Positions 43,100 through 53,615 of a stretch of DNA of 64,000 nucleotides are shown here, in pieces. The DNA is taken from assembly GCA_003194525.1 (NCBI GenBank), contig NBIV01000315.1, positions 18,340 to 82,339 on the forward strand, read 5' to 3'. The stretch is from Gracilariopsis chorda. Its lineage: Eukaryota > Rhodophyta > Florideophyceae > Gracilariales > Gracilariaceae. Positions within the stretch are counted from its first letter, which is position 1. Every line of letters starts with the position of its first letter. A program made the position numbers and the translations under genes. Under the pieces are notes generated by a model, which saw only the letters and a program-made list of their open reading frames with translations, had not been told where the DNA came from and ran no database searches.

Positions 43100-43996
43100 T
43101 CATTCTAACGGAGCTTTCCTTATCAATATCCTGTTTCGGTTTACATCGAATAGGCATTTGCCGTCTCCAACTTTTGCCCGTGCGGACTTACAGAGGGGAT
43201 CATTCTTCTGTTCCTGGAGGAACTCTTCCACCGTTATCGGGGTGACTTCCTGCAACTCGTCATTAACTTCGAATACTGCTGGGAGTCCTATCTCGTTCGG
43301 ATTGTTTTGTGGCCAGTCCTTTATGAAGATCTCCTCTCCACCGTCCCAGCACACCGTAGATACGGTATATTCTTCGCCCGTTTCGGTCACGTCGTTCGTC
43401 ATCATGCACGGTACCTCGTCTTCGAGCCGGTCTGTGTCTTCTCCATCCGTACGGACTCTGGAAAGAGCGTCAGCCGCTTGGTGCTTAACGCCCGGTCGGT
43501 GGATTACGTCAAATTCGTACTCTATGAGGCGGAGCCTACATCTCGCTATCCATCCCGACGCATCCGCTAGGTTCAGGATCCAGCGTAGTGCGTGATGGTC
43601 CGTACGGAGTGTGAACCGTGTGCCCTCCAAGTACGGAGGGACACGAAGGATGGCCCAAACGACGGCCAAACATTCCAGTTCGGTAGTGTAGTACGCCCGC
43701 TCGGGCTTTGTTAGTGAGCGGCTCGAGTAGCCAATCGGACGAAGGTCGCCCTCGGGCTGGTCCTGGAGGAGACAGCATCCGACTTGGGTATTGCAAGCGT
43801 CCATGCCCAGGACGTATCTGTGATTGTTTCGGGAGAGTGCCAGTATAGGCGGTCGTATGAGACGTTGGCGTAGTTCGTCGAACGCCTCATACTCCGTATC
43901 AATCAGAGTTTCGAACTCGAATGGTTGTTCGTTTTCCAGTTTCCGATTAAGCGGGCTGGCAATGCGCGCGAATGCCTCAACAAACCGGCGGAACAC
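43100..43996 (-). CDS. RNase H and integrase linker of G2
   Basis: These 298 open codons belong to pol. The RT connection (FVEAFARIASPLNRKL, FETLIDTEYEAFDELRQRL) is followed by a Gypsy RNase H of the RT_RNaseH_2 type: YVLGMDACNTQVGCCLLQ, YYTTELECLAVVWAI, TDHHALRWIL. The DEDD-type acidic residues are visible. It then runs into the linker (GVKHQAADALSRV...) before the integrase zinc finger. The segment is open but sits inside a pol with lesions on both sides, so no functional protein is expected. Confidence 0.85.
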   Translation of the reverse strand: MFRRFVEAFARIASPLNRKLENEQPFEFETLIDTEYEAFDELRQRLIRPPILALSRNNHRYVLGMDACNTQVGCCLLQDQPEGDLRPIGYSSRSLTKPERAYYTTELECLAVVWAILRVPPYLEGTRFTLRTDHHALRWILNLADASGWIARCRLRLIEYEFDVIHRPGVKHQAADALSRVRTDGEDTDRLEDEVPCMMTNDVTETGEEYTVSTVCWDGGEEIFIKDWPQNNPNEIGLPAVFEVNDELQEVTPITVEEFLQEQKNDPLCKSARAKVGDGKCLFDVNRNRILIRKAPLE

Positions 43997-44856
43997 GTTG
44001 CAAAGGCCGAGGAACTACCGTAGCTCCGTCTGGTTTGTGGGAGGTCCCGCTTGTCGCAAAGCGTCGAAAGCTTTTCCGGATACCTGCGGTTTGCCCGGAC
44101 GGATTATATGACCAAGATAGTCGACAGCTTGGAGGAAGAAATAACATTTCTCCAACCGCAGCGTAATTCCAGCCGAACGGAGCAGTTCTAATACGTTCTG
44201 TACGTGTTCGAAGTGCTCTTGAACCGATCGGGAATATATAATGACGTCGTCTAGGTAATTTAGAGCGAATTGTCATTTAACTCGCGAAGGGATGATGTCG
44301 AGCGCCCTCTGGAAGGTAGCCGGAGCATTCTTGAGACCGAACGGCATTTTAATGTAGCGGAACAAACCCATGTGGGACGTAAAGGTCGTTATGTCTCGGT
44401 CGGTCTCGTCGACGTCGCATTTCCAATAACCGCTTTTGGCGTCTAAAGTAGTGAATACCACTGCATCCCCTAAGGAGTCGATGCATTCATCCATTCTTGG
44501 TATGGGGTAAGTATCCCGTACGGTCATCGCGTTGAGGCGGCGGTAATCAACGAAAAAGTGCAGAGTACCATCCTTCTTGGGTGCGAATACGACAGGACTT
44601 GCCCATTCTGCGGACGACGGCTCTATTACGCCCACGCGGAGTTGCTTTGTTACCTCTTCCCTTTCCAGTTCCCTTCGTTTCTGTCCCGCTCGGTAAGGCA
44701 TCTGGGAGATGAGTTTGGAACCCTCTTCTAAATGTATGCAGTGTTTGGCAATGGAGATGGACCGCAAGTTTCCATCCCACATATCCGAAAATGGTTCCAG
44801 AAAGTCGGTAATTCTTTCCAGTTCGGCCTCGTACTCTTCTCTTATACGGACTTTCT
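43997..44856 (-). pseudogene. Reverse transcriptase of G2
   Basis: The RT motifs are all readable: FFVDYRRLNAMTVRDTYPI, FTTLDAKSGYWKCDV, MPFGLKNAPATFQRALD, NYLDDVIIYSRSVQEH and LEKCYFFLQ. A Trp-to-TGA stop (44273-44275) lies just before YLDD, and the thumb continues in the same frame before a shift near 43990. The catalytic YLDD is intact. Confidence 0.87.
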
Positions 44857-45824
44857 TTACCCAATCATCAGCTTTGATCGCGTCGGACTCTTGATCCTGG
44901 TCAGTTTGGGTGGGATTAGCCTCCCCCGCTTAGGTTCGTCGTCCTCGATGAACGGGGACGGGGAAATTAGGGCAACCGGGGCGGGCATGGCGTGCCCGAC
45001 GATGGTGTTCTTTGCCAAATGGATGGGAGCTTGTCCGAAGTTGGAGACGAGGACTCGGAATGACCGGATCGGTATAAGCTCCATGACGCCATTGGCCATG
45101 AGCATAAGGCGTTTCTTGACCGTTTTCGGGTTGAGTTGGAGGAATGAAAGTCCTCCAACGTTTGCGGTTACTTGAACTTCCGCTTCGGTCATGGGCGGTA
45201 TACCGACCGCTCGGGCTACTCGATTCTTGTTAGAGATGGAGTTGTCCGTGTCGGGAAAGACTCGTGAAAATTATTAGTTTGAAACCGTGCGTTTGCCAAA
45301 AGCAGGGCCACCGGTCGGGAATGGTGGAAAGCAACTTGTTTCCTTTGGGGGTATATGGTCGTCACGTGCTTGTCGATGAACGTTTTTTCCCAACAAACAC
45401 GATGTGGCGAGGTTTGTGGAGACTAGGAAATGGTCCCAAACTCCCGGACTACCGATTCGGATAAACAGGCAGATGACTCCCAAAGTTCGCATACGGTTAC
45501 GAGACGCATCTGTAATATTTGGATGCGGTCTCGTGAGCAGCTTTGATTGCCATCCGGGTGGGAGAGCGTTCGCGTGGACGAGGTTTGGTCCCGAACCGGT
45601 GTCAAGAACACCAGTGACAGGTAGTTGCACCTGAGAGTCGAGGCCGATTGAGAAACGGACTTTGTAATGCGCTCTGCTGAACAGCATTACCGGATCGGTC
45701 TCAGACTATTGTTTTACGTCCGTGTGTTCATCTCCCAATGGAGCCGGCGGTCCCGAATCGGATTCATTATGAGGCCGCTCGGTCTCCTTATTGAAGCTTT
45801 CAGGCATCGGGGGGTGGGTTGCCT
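44857..45824 (-). pseudogene. Protease and protease-RT linker of G2
   Basis: The active site LDTGSGPNLVHANALPPGW lies in 45687-45274, followed by the ATSCLLGK flap/second motif and a frameshift. The 45192-44857 segment is the linker with LMANGVMELIPIRSFRVLV and APIHLAKNTIVGHAMP, which matches the G1 protease segment and supports the family assignment. Confidence 0.8.
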
Positions 45825-47665
45825 CTACGCACCCTCCGGGTAGTTTTCCGGAGTGGGTGGTGTTTCGGTGTCCACCAATTGGACTGCATAGCCTTGTGTT
45901 CCCGAGCGGGCTTGGATCTGGGGTTGACCTTGGCGTATACCGATCCTAGCCCGTGCGGGTCCGGTATGACTAGTCCTTCCGGACGGACTTCTTGGGAATT
46001 TGTAATACCCCTCCTCACGGCGTAGGGTATAATTAGCCTCTCGTGCAGCTAACAGGGCAGCACGTACTTCCGGTGCTAGCATTTTGTAATGGTTCGGCTC
46101 TCGGGAAAGACGTATCCGGCACTGTTTGTCCAACTACCGTGCGGAGATGAGGGCTACACCTCTACCTGGTGCAGCGAACTGGACCGTCCGGGAAGAATGA
46201 GACGTGGCAGAGATCGGTGTGGCGGGAGGGGATGGTAGACTACTGCCGCCTCCCATCACAAAAACTTGACCACCTGGTGCCTCCGAATCATCCTCGTCGG
46301 AGTCGGTCTCCAGGCTCATCACTCGTGAGCGTGAGCCACGACGATGAGTTGGCAGAGATTCTGTGCGGATTGATTGCCGTTTGGTCGCACCGTGCGTGTC
46401 ACCGTAGGATTCCGCGTATTGGGCTAATGCGTTCAGTCCGATGTGCGGATGAGTTTTCGGGTGGTTTCTGACTTTCGACCGTATGGCGGGCAGCAGGTTC
46501 TCCACGAAGATGGATTTCAAACGTCGATCTGAGAACACGTTCCCACAGCGGAGTACTTCATCCCAGAGTTTCTGGGCGAATTCCCTTTCGGACATACCTG
46601 AGGACTGTCGATAAGTCATCACCTCGGCGTATGCGTCCGCAATTACCTTGTCCGTCGCATACGTGGTTAACAAGAAGTTTAACACCTCTGAGTATGTGCG
46701 TAACGTTTCCCGTTTACGGACGTCGACCGCATTGGTTTCTCTCGTGATACGGGATTGAACCAGCGCGTGTGCCGTTCCGGTCAAGTAAAACTGGAAGCAC
46801 AAGAGGGCTGCGCCCTCTGTCATTCGGTTGTGGTCGCATGCGGTCTTAAATCGCTGAAAGAAGCCCAGTACGTCTATGGGTCCGATCCGGAGAACGGGCG
46901 CCCCTTTAGCTGGACATCCAGCTTCTTGTGGTAGCGGCCAACCGTCATGGCCACCCGGGCATCATACCGTGCGGACTTCTTGAGAAGCAGATATGACCTG
47001 TAGTCTACGGCCTTCCGAAACAGGTCGTTAAGTGGCTTCAGCCGCTTAAGCGACCTTCTGCCCAAACGGTGATGCGAAACTCACGAGTAGTCGCTCGCTC
47101 CTTCTTTCTATTCGTAAAGATCTTCTTCGGAATCTGAAGTCACCGTTCGGTCTATATCTGAGTCCAAACGGTTAGGTCTGCGTTTGCGACGGGAAGTTAT
47201 CTTCCTGCCGCGGTTTTAAAGATCCGAACCGGACGGTTTATCCCGACGGCAGCGTCTGTCGTGGTCTGAGCTCCCTCTTTCAGAGCTACTATCGTCAGGA
47301 TCTCCGTTCGGACCTGGTTGACTGGGGATTGCCGGTAGATAGATCGTTCGGGGACTTACTCCTTGATTAACGTCCGGAATACCTGTACCCGACTCTAGGG
47401 CTGGTGCCATACCCGTACGGTTTGTGTCAATTTTTGAGAGGGTCTAGGTGACATGTTGTCCCGCAGATAACAGCTGATTTGTCCGATTTGGCTGGACTTC
47501 CGTGCGGTCGACGCTTGGCTGGAGGTGTGACATCAGTTCCTCAGTAACCGTGAGGATTGTCTCAGAGACCCGTCGCTCCAATATTTGGGCAATCAGATTG
47601 GCAAAAAAATCTTCGACCGCTACTGGGACCCTTATTTCGAGTTCCGTGCGGACGAATACCGACAA
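45825..47665 (-). pseudogene. Gag of G2
   Basis: The 47665-47444, 47410-47216 and 47065-46874 segments are N-terminal Gag pieces in different frames. The 46823-46134 segment (230 codons) is a Retrotrans_gag domain (LLCFQFYLTGTAHALVQS, YRQSSGMSEREFAQKLWDEV, IFVENLLPAIRSKVR), followed by a Ser/Asp-rich tail. An in-frame TAG at 46134-46136 separates it from a C-terminal part (YKMLAPEVRAALLAAREANY) that in relatives follows a zinc knuckle. The knuckle itself is degraded. Confidence 0.8.
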
Positions 47666-47750
47666 GTGAGTCCGAATATGTGCCTACAAGTCGTCGAAGC
47701 CAATGTTTCCGATCGGTGTATCGCGTGAAGACGCGACTGTCCCATTAGTT

Positions 47751-48316
47751 GCGGAAGATGGGCTCGGTGAACAAAACGATAGAAGTCAGCAGACTCGGGT
47801 CGAGGGCTGGGGAACCAGACAGGCAACTGTGTCATGCGTAGTAAGAGAACATGCGTAGAGTGTTGGCGGTCGTGTCCCGCTCGTGGTTTACCGTGCGGAG
47901 TAGTAGTACAAGCTAGTGGGCAGTCTGTATCGCCAAGTAGAACAGGAAACTAGTCCATTTGGTGGGATGAAGTCCGCCGTTACTTGTTTATGGGGTTCGG
48001 GGGGTACTCTCATCCTAAGTAGACCAGCTGGCCCCGAGATGCACCTCGGCGACGAAGCACCTCGGGAGATATGGGCCAATGGCAGGCCTGCATACGCACT
48101 ACCTAAAAATTAATCAAAAATTATCTAGGGTCTTGCAGGCACGCCTGCCCTTCCTTCCGGTCGGATACGTGTATATCGTCCCAACAGACCCCAGGTGCAC
48201 CGTGCCGGTCAGGTGCACTCTTGCCATCTGTTCACCGTCCAGTCTCCCACGTAATCGCGCATCGGTGTTCGCTGTCGTCCGTCATGATCCGACGCCCGTA
48301 CGGTCGTTCTACCACA
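47751..48316 (-). repeat. 5' LTR of G2 (566 bp)
   Basis: It is the same length as 39101-39666. Sense start TGTGGTAGAACG at 48316 abuts G3 gag. The downstream primer-binding site was not identified with confidence. Confidence 0.9.
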
Positions 48317-48826
48317 CCACGAAATACCATTGCGACGCAGAAGAGATACATACGATGTAAAAAGCGCTTTCATTTGGGACCTTGACGAAGTGTCTTTCAT
48401 GTCCATGGCAAGTTCCTTCCGTATGATAGCATCATTATCAGCTGCGGTAGTGGTGTCCTTTTTTTCTTCAGCTTCAGATTCCAAGTAGGTGTGGAACTTA
48501 GCGTCAGTGAGGTCTTTGGATTCTTTGACTCCGCTTATATACTCTAATTCGATGCATGATTCCAGCCATTCAGAGTCGACACAATAACTGAGATTAACAG
48601 GACGGACAGGTTCCGTAGTGGTAGAGTCGACAACAGCGAGTTGTAGGGCTCGAGCTGTTACTTCCTTGACGTATTGGTCATTCTGACTCAAGAAAATTCG
48701 AATTGACTTCGGGTTGGCGTGGGTGAGCCGCGGGTGGTTGATCGAAAATACGACAGAGGTCGGCTGTTGGAGAGCGTACTGTACAACTTCTCCAGACTGA
48801 TTCGATGGCGTCGTAGTAGACGCCAT
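48317..48826 (-). pseudogene. Gag N-terminal part of G3
   Basis: It starts at ATG 48826 (MASTTTPSNQSG), about 50 bp after the 5' LTR. It contains a folded-looking N-terminal region (FSINHPRLTHANPKSIRIFL, VNLSYCVDSEWLESCIEL) and ends in RSQMKALFTSYVSLLRRNGIS, where G2 begins. No family name beyond Gypsy Gag is offered. An upstream in-frame extension to 48871 exists but lacks an ATG. Confidence 0.75.
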
Positions 48827-48878
48827 GTTGTTGACCGGAAGAAGGTGCGATACAACCGTCGGTATCGGCAATGATCAC

Positions 48879-49108
48879 TGTACGCTTGCCGGTTCTTAGC
48901 GCAAGGGGGTGTGCAGGGAATACGGAGTTCGATGCCTCCGATTTACTCAGGAGGCCGATTTCAGTGCCTTAAGAGCACTGGAACTGTTCCCAATGGGGAA
49001 ACAATCTAAGGCGGATGTGCTACCTAATGCGGTGTGCCACCCATGGCTCTGGGTTGGGTGGCAAGATTTGTGTATATCTACCGAAGTGGGTGGTTACCAC
49101 CCACTACA
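48879..49108 (-). repeat. 5' LTR of G3 (230 bp)
   Basis: In sense it runs TGTAGTGGGTGG...GCGTACA. ATCAG at 49109-49113 is its outer target duplication. Confidence 0.9.
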
Positions 49109-49781
49109 ATCAGATATTGGCTCTGTTTCATAGCTATGAGAACCAGAATACGATATAGACCACTTCTTCGATGCTACCTGCAGCTTTGCGATAATAAGGC
49201 TCCGGCAAGACAGTGGAGGTTTGTGTCTTATGCATCAAAATCGAGCAGTGATTAGTGTTGTCTGCCAAACAAAGCTCCTAGAGATTACACGAAATCAATG
49301 GACTCCATGATTCTGTCCAGCAGTACTGAGCTTATAAATGAAGTAGGGTAGATCTGAAACCTCCTCGTAGCGATGAGCAAAGCTGTTCTGAGTATTACAA
49401 GTTTGCGTCATTTCTGTGGAGGTTTATACGTCAACGTGTCTGGCTTTTCGGCCATATTTGTTGAAATGTGCCGCAGAAGACATGAGCTCTTCGATAATAT
49501 CCTCAACTCAACAACAAATGTAGTTTCAACGAACCTGATACGTCTGCGATGATGGAAGGCCAATGAGTTCATCTTAGATTCTCTGCTGTACCACCTTCCT
49601 CCATATTTTGAAACCATTCTTAGTTTTTCCTTACGATGTTGTCGTTTATCTGCTGAAGCTATACGACTTCTTTCTCTTTCAGCAAATTCACTGAACATCA
49701 AATCCTGCACCGTGAAGTCTGCTTCTGGTTCAGAAACGTTTTAATCATTTCCTGAATCAGCTTTTATGACGATACCCTCCT
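49109..49781 (-). other. Sequence upstream of the G3 insertion; possible coding remnant
   Basis: It starts with the right ATCAG duplication. The open - strand stretch 49710-49408 (100 codons, Arg/Lys/Ser-rich, motif RSRIASADKRQHRKEKLRM) could belong to the same broken gene as 49782-50751. No domain is recognised. Confidence 0.3.
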
Positions 49782-50156
49782 TCATTTTTTCCGTCTCCGC
49801 ATAAGGCGATCTTTGCAGCTCTCATATTGAAAAACGGCCACGTCTCCCTCAGAGACGTTACCACTACATTTCATCTCTGAAGCAAGTATTATGTTCATCA
49901 CATAACGCTTCATAGACTTCGACCTGTACAAATCGGTGAGTTCGCTCTCGTACCCATTGTAAAAAGTGAGAGTTGGTAAGTGATCGGTGTTCGCACCAAA
50001 TTTAGTAAACCCGGCTATGACGTAGACACTGCAGCTGTGGGAATCTTCCTGCCTCCTAAAGCCTACAAGATCCAACAGGTAGTTCTGCTCGGAGGTCTTC
50101 CACTCTAGTTGAGGGCTTGGAAAGATGTGATCAAACACGCCTTGGAAGAAAGACAC
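49782..50156 (-). pseudogene. Ulp1-like (C48) cysteine protease C-terminal fragment
   Basis: This is 124 open codons. The motif RRQEDSHSCSVYVIAGF resembles the catalytic Gln...Cys segment of Ulp1/SENP proteases (Q-x-D-S/N-x-x-C-G-V-F/Y-V), with Ser where Gly is usual. The upstream His and Asp of the triad are not in this segment, so it is at best a C-terminal part. Ulp1-like domains are known passengers of Mutator-like elements (KAONASHI type). A MULE-like fragment lies on the same strand downstream, beyond G3, which is suggestive but not proof of one element. Confidence 0.45.
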
Positions 50157-50751
50157 GACATATTGAGGACATGTCCATCAAGGGCAATCATCGAAAAACA
50201 TGGTTCTCTTCTCCAAGGTTTTCAGTGAATTCAAATGCCTCTTTCCCACAATAAGACCCAAATGGTTTCCTCTGATAATCAAGGGAGTAAGCACCGTAGA
50301 GATGTCTGAGTTTCCTTCATACAGACGCAGTTCAAACAAGCGTCGAAGCTTTCTAGTTGCTCAACCTTGTACTCTTTGAGGTGTTGTCTAGAATAGAAAG
50401 ACTTTGTTATTGCCATTAGATGAACTCCCGTACTACAAGTGCAAAAAGCGGCTCCAGGAAGAGGCTCCATGTCTTTAATAAGTGCTGTGATTGGAACATG
50501 GCACATATGTTTTCCAGAACGGCAGATTCGGATGAATAAGGCGTAAGATGATTGCGATCGTTAACTCTAAGCCTCGATACGAACTTTTGTACATGCCTGA
50601 AGTGCTCTTTTTGAACTTCTTGCTCTTCATCGAACTCCAGTCCAGCATTTAGCTTTAGTCCCGTGAGGAACTCTTGCACTTCACCTATCTCAGTGGTCGT
50701 TAGAGCATCTTCACTGCTGAATGAATGTATTTTAGATCTATTTCGTGACAT
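50157..50751 (-). pseudogene. Hypothetical coding remnant upstream of Ulp1-like fragment
   Basis: The open frame 50751-50416 begins MSRNRSKIHSF and continues with acidic and amphipathic helices (EFLTGLKLNAGLEFDEEQEV). A shifted frame 50506-50279 follows with several Cys (FCTCSTG, CLNCVCMKE). It may be the N-terminal part of the same protein as the Ulp1-like fragment. I do not recognise it. Confidence 0.35.
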
Positions 50752-53615
50752 ATAACAAAGTCAAAGAGAGATGCAGAAAAAGTTAAAGCCTTTAGGTACA
50801 ATAAAATATCGAAAATGACGTAAGCAGCAACGAAAAACCTTAAGCTAAACGATAAAGATATAGATGAAACCTGAATCTAATTTCATTCGAGTTAGAATCC
50901 AAGACCATTAAACCAAACGGCAGCCCAGCCCACCAAATTTAGAACGACGTGCAGATGAGAAGACAACAACTCGAACGACGTAAATGCGACTAGAAAACCA
51001 GCTAGCGACACAAATGCAAACGGAGAGAACCACAGGACACAAATGCAAACGGAGAGAACCACAGAGGCGCAGCACACTAAGCGCAACCAAACTTGGAAGA
51101 ACAACCGAGAAAACACTGTGAGGAATTCGGCCCAGTTCCTAACTAAAAACGCGATAAAGGACCAAACCACGATACCGCAAATGCAGAGTGCAAAAACCAG
51201 ACGCGAGCAAGACGAAAAAATCGATATCACACCCTTCTCTGTCCAGCAGCGGTGCTGAGCGCGGCGACGCAGAAACAAAAACCGCGCTGTGACGCAAATG
51301 CCTAAACGGCGAGCTCCTTGACACAAATGCTAGACGGCAGAGTGGAAAAACAGCGCGGAGAACGCGCCACGGATTGGAAAGAAGGGTTCAAGGGCGGAAA
51401 GAAGGAGCGGGGTGCGGTTGATGTGCAAACAGGCGTTAGAGGTTGCGCTGAGATGAAGTGAGACAAAATCTGACCGTGCGCAGTAGGAATTGCGCCTAAG
51501 CGCACTGCCAGATTCAAACGCTGCGCCGGATCACTGAAAACATGAAACACCGCGCCGGATTTGGATTTCAGTGCCAAGGTATACTTGGCGCTGTGTAGTT
51601 GGCTACGGTGTGCGCTCGACATCGTGATGGGGTGAACTCGTACGGTTGGTGTGCTGCCTGAAAAGGAGCATTGCGGGGCCCTGGAGGCGGTGGCCGAGGC
51701 AACGCCACTCGCTAAACGAGAGTATACTCCTTACGCTTATCGGGTAAAATGTTAATTTCGTTACTACATGTAGACTGAGCCTTAGCCTCTATGCAATTCA
51801 CTACACTGTTAGATTCAAATCGACATTGACCTCAGATAAGGGTCAGATATAAACGTTTCAGTTAAAAAGAAATTTTATATTTTTGATAAGATGTTTTTGT
51901 ACCATATTAATCGGAAATAAAAACAATGCTAAGGTATCCAACAGTCATTAGATCCAAAAAAGAGACTTTTTCGTTATCTATAGAAACAAATGTCGCTCAA
52001 AGCTCACAAAGTGGACAAAAAACAACTTTTTGAGTTTTCAGTAAATGAATAGCTTCAGAAACGTATTTCAAGTAGGTATATTAATATAATTCGCTAATAG
52101 TCTTTAGAAAACGTTGAACACTTATTATTCTAGTAGTTATTCTTGCCAATATCACAACTTTTGTTTGCATTGAAAGCTGTCAAAAAGGCTTCTATTTTTA
52201 TTGAAAGTTAATCATACCCAACTTTAGTTTTCTAACTGGCGTTAAAAGTTTCTGCATTTTACAAAACTTTGGGATAACCGGGTTTGTAGCAGTTACATTG
52301 CAAATATTACAAATCATCTACGATTGTTCCTGATAAACTTTGATATTTGTTTCTAGATTTAACATGGAAGAATAGAGTTGTTTATAAAGCAAGCACCATG
52401 AGGTGATAAATTGATTTAATTTTTTTATCGTTCTTATGCCCTCATATGACGTCAGCAAGCTATTCAGATAGACACTAGAGCTAAGACATAGAGTTTAACA
52501 TATCGTTGATCTTGTTGTGATGAGGTGTAGAAAACGCTTAAAATCTAGGCAAGCCACTTTTTCGTCCGCACGAGAAAGACAAGACTTGAGTTATCAGCGA
52601 AATGGCCGGAAAGTTTGTTGAGATTCTTGCGGAGAGAAGAATTCTTCAACAGGAGTTCCTACCACGCTGTCGGAATTAGTGGCGTGCGCCCGTAAACATT
52701 CAATAAAATACAAACGTAGGCGGAGAACTGTAGAATTGTAAACGAGATAAGAAAAGCAGATGTGCTTCTGAGATTGAATGACGGATAAGCTTTCTGCATG
52801 AAGAAATGGACAGTCTCAAGCAATTGAAGGCACGACAATGTATTTTTTAATGCCAATTACGGAAAAGGGGACGACAATTCTATAACGGTGCTTTCGCGTC
52901 TGGGAAGCGATGAAAACAAACGTCATTGCCATCGTCGTATCCTTTGCCAAACGCTGTCCCATTTGTTTTTTGTGACCCTCCCACCTCTCCACGTAACGCA
53001 GCACCCATCATTCATGGGTCTTCATGTTATTACTCATCACCGGAATGCAAATACTTTGTGGTACATTGCTGGCAAATCGGCTCGCAAATTCACAACCAAA
53101 TGGATTCAAACAATGTTCTGTCCACTGCGGAGTGTGCAAAACAGTTTGTACTCGAACTGGCGCGTCCACCTCGCAGTGTAGAAAGGGCCTACAAGGCCAA
53201 AGGGGGGTGGTTGTCTCAGCAGCACAGGCGCCAGGGAATTGCGTAACGAACACGTGGCACACGAGCTGAAAGGAGGGCGGCGAAGAAGCGGCAACAAGGC
53301 GTATAGGGATTGCGGTATTTTTACTGCAGAGAAATGGAACGAGAAGACATGGAGGTGATGAACGCTTGGTTCAAAGTGATGGCTGCAGAGAAGGGTGAAC
53401 ATCGGGACGCGACGACAAAGTGTGTGCAGTAAAGGGCAGTGACATCAATAGGTAGAGAGGTGACTGCTTTGTTGAGAGGTGTCGATCGAAAAGAGAAGTA
53501 GTGTGCAGAAAGAATTCATACCCAAGACGTAACCCCGTTCGCTCTTGAAACCAAGATGGGGAAGGCACAAGAGATCAGGACGTGTGCACAACGACAGACA
53601 GTGTGAGCTGTGCAA
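50752..53615. other. Intergenic stretch without a confident gene
   Basis: 50752-51700 is of mixed composition with a short tandem repeat near 51009-51064. Two - strand ORFs (51326-50892, hydrophobic; 51622-51302, Ser/Pro/Ala-rich, start MSSAHRSQLH) cannot be assigned. 51740-52600 is AT-rich with no ORF over 60 codons. 52650-53600 has short ORFs on both strands. One + strand frame, from an ATG at 53101 to a TAA at 53244-53246, encodes a 48-residue Arg/Ala-rich peptide without known relatives. Confidence 0.4.
51009..51064. repeat. Short tandem repeat, about 28 bp x 2
   Basis: The unit starting ACACAAATGCAAACGG and ending AACCACAG occurs twice in direct succession. Related ACACAAATGC/GACGCAAATGC words recur up to 51330. 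Confidence 0.75.

Larger units (their letters stand above)
39101..48316 (-). mobile_element. Gypsy chromodomain retrotransposon G2, nested in G3
   Basis: The element is 9.2 kb with LTRs of 566 bp at each end. Sense order is 5' LTR 47751-48316, gag, protease, RT, RNase H, integrase, chromodomain, an extra 3' ORF region, polypurine tract and 3' LTR 39101-39666. No clear target duplication was found. Its insertion splits G3 gag, so G2 is younger than G3. Confidence 0.92.
34358..49108 (-). mobile_element. Gypsy LTR retrotransposon G3, complete but interrupted by G2
   Basis: The 5' LTR is at 48879-49108 and the 3' LTR at 34358-34590, with perfect ATCAG duplications outside. Without the nested G2 (39101-48316) the element is about 5.5 kb. 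The coding order on the - strand is gag, [G2], gag C-terminus, protease-RT, RNase H-integrase, chromodomain-like tail. Confidence 0.93.

Noticed and set aside
43158-43595. A 145-codon + strand ORF opposite G2 RNase H
   Set aside because: It is antisense to a Gypsy RNase H frame with clear motifs; a shadow.
51009-51064. A CRISPR-like array
   Set aside because: There are only two adjacent copies without spacers, and the DNA is eukaryotic.
50892-51326. A 144-codon hydrophobic - strand ORF that could look like a membrane protein
   Set aside because: It spans the tandem DNA repeat at 51009-51064, so its Cys/Val/Phe-rich segments are produced by the repeat. No start context or relatives are evident.
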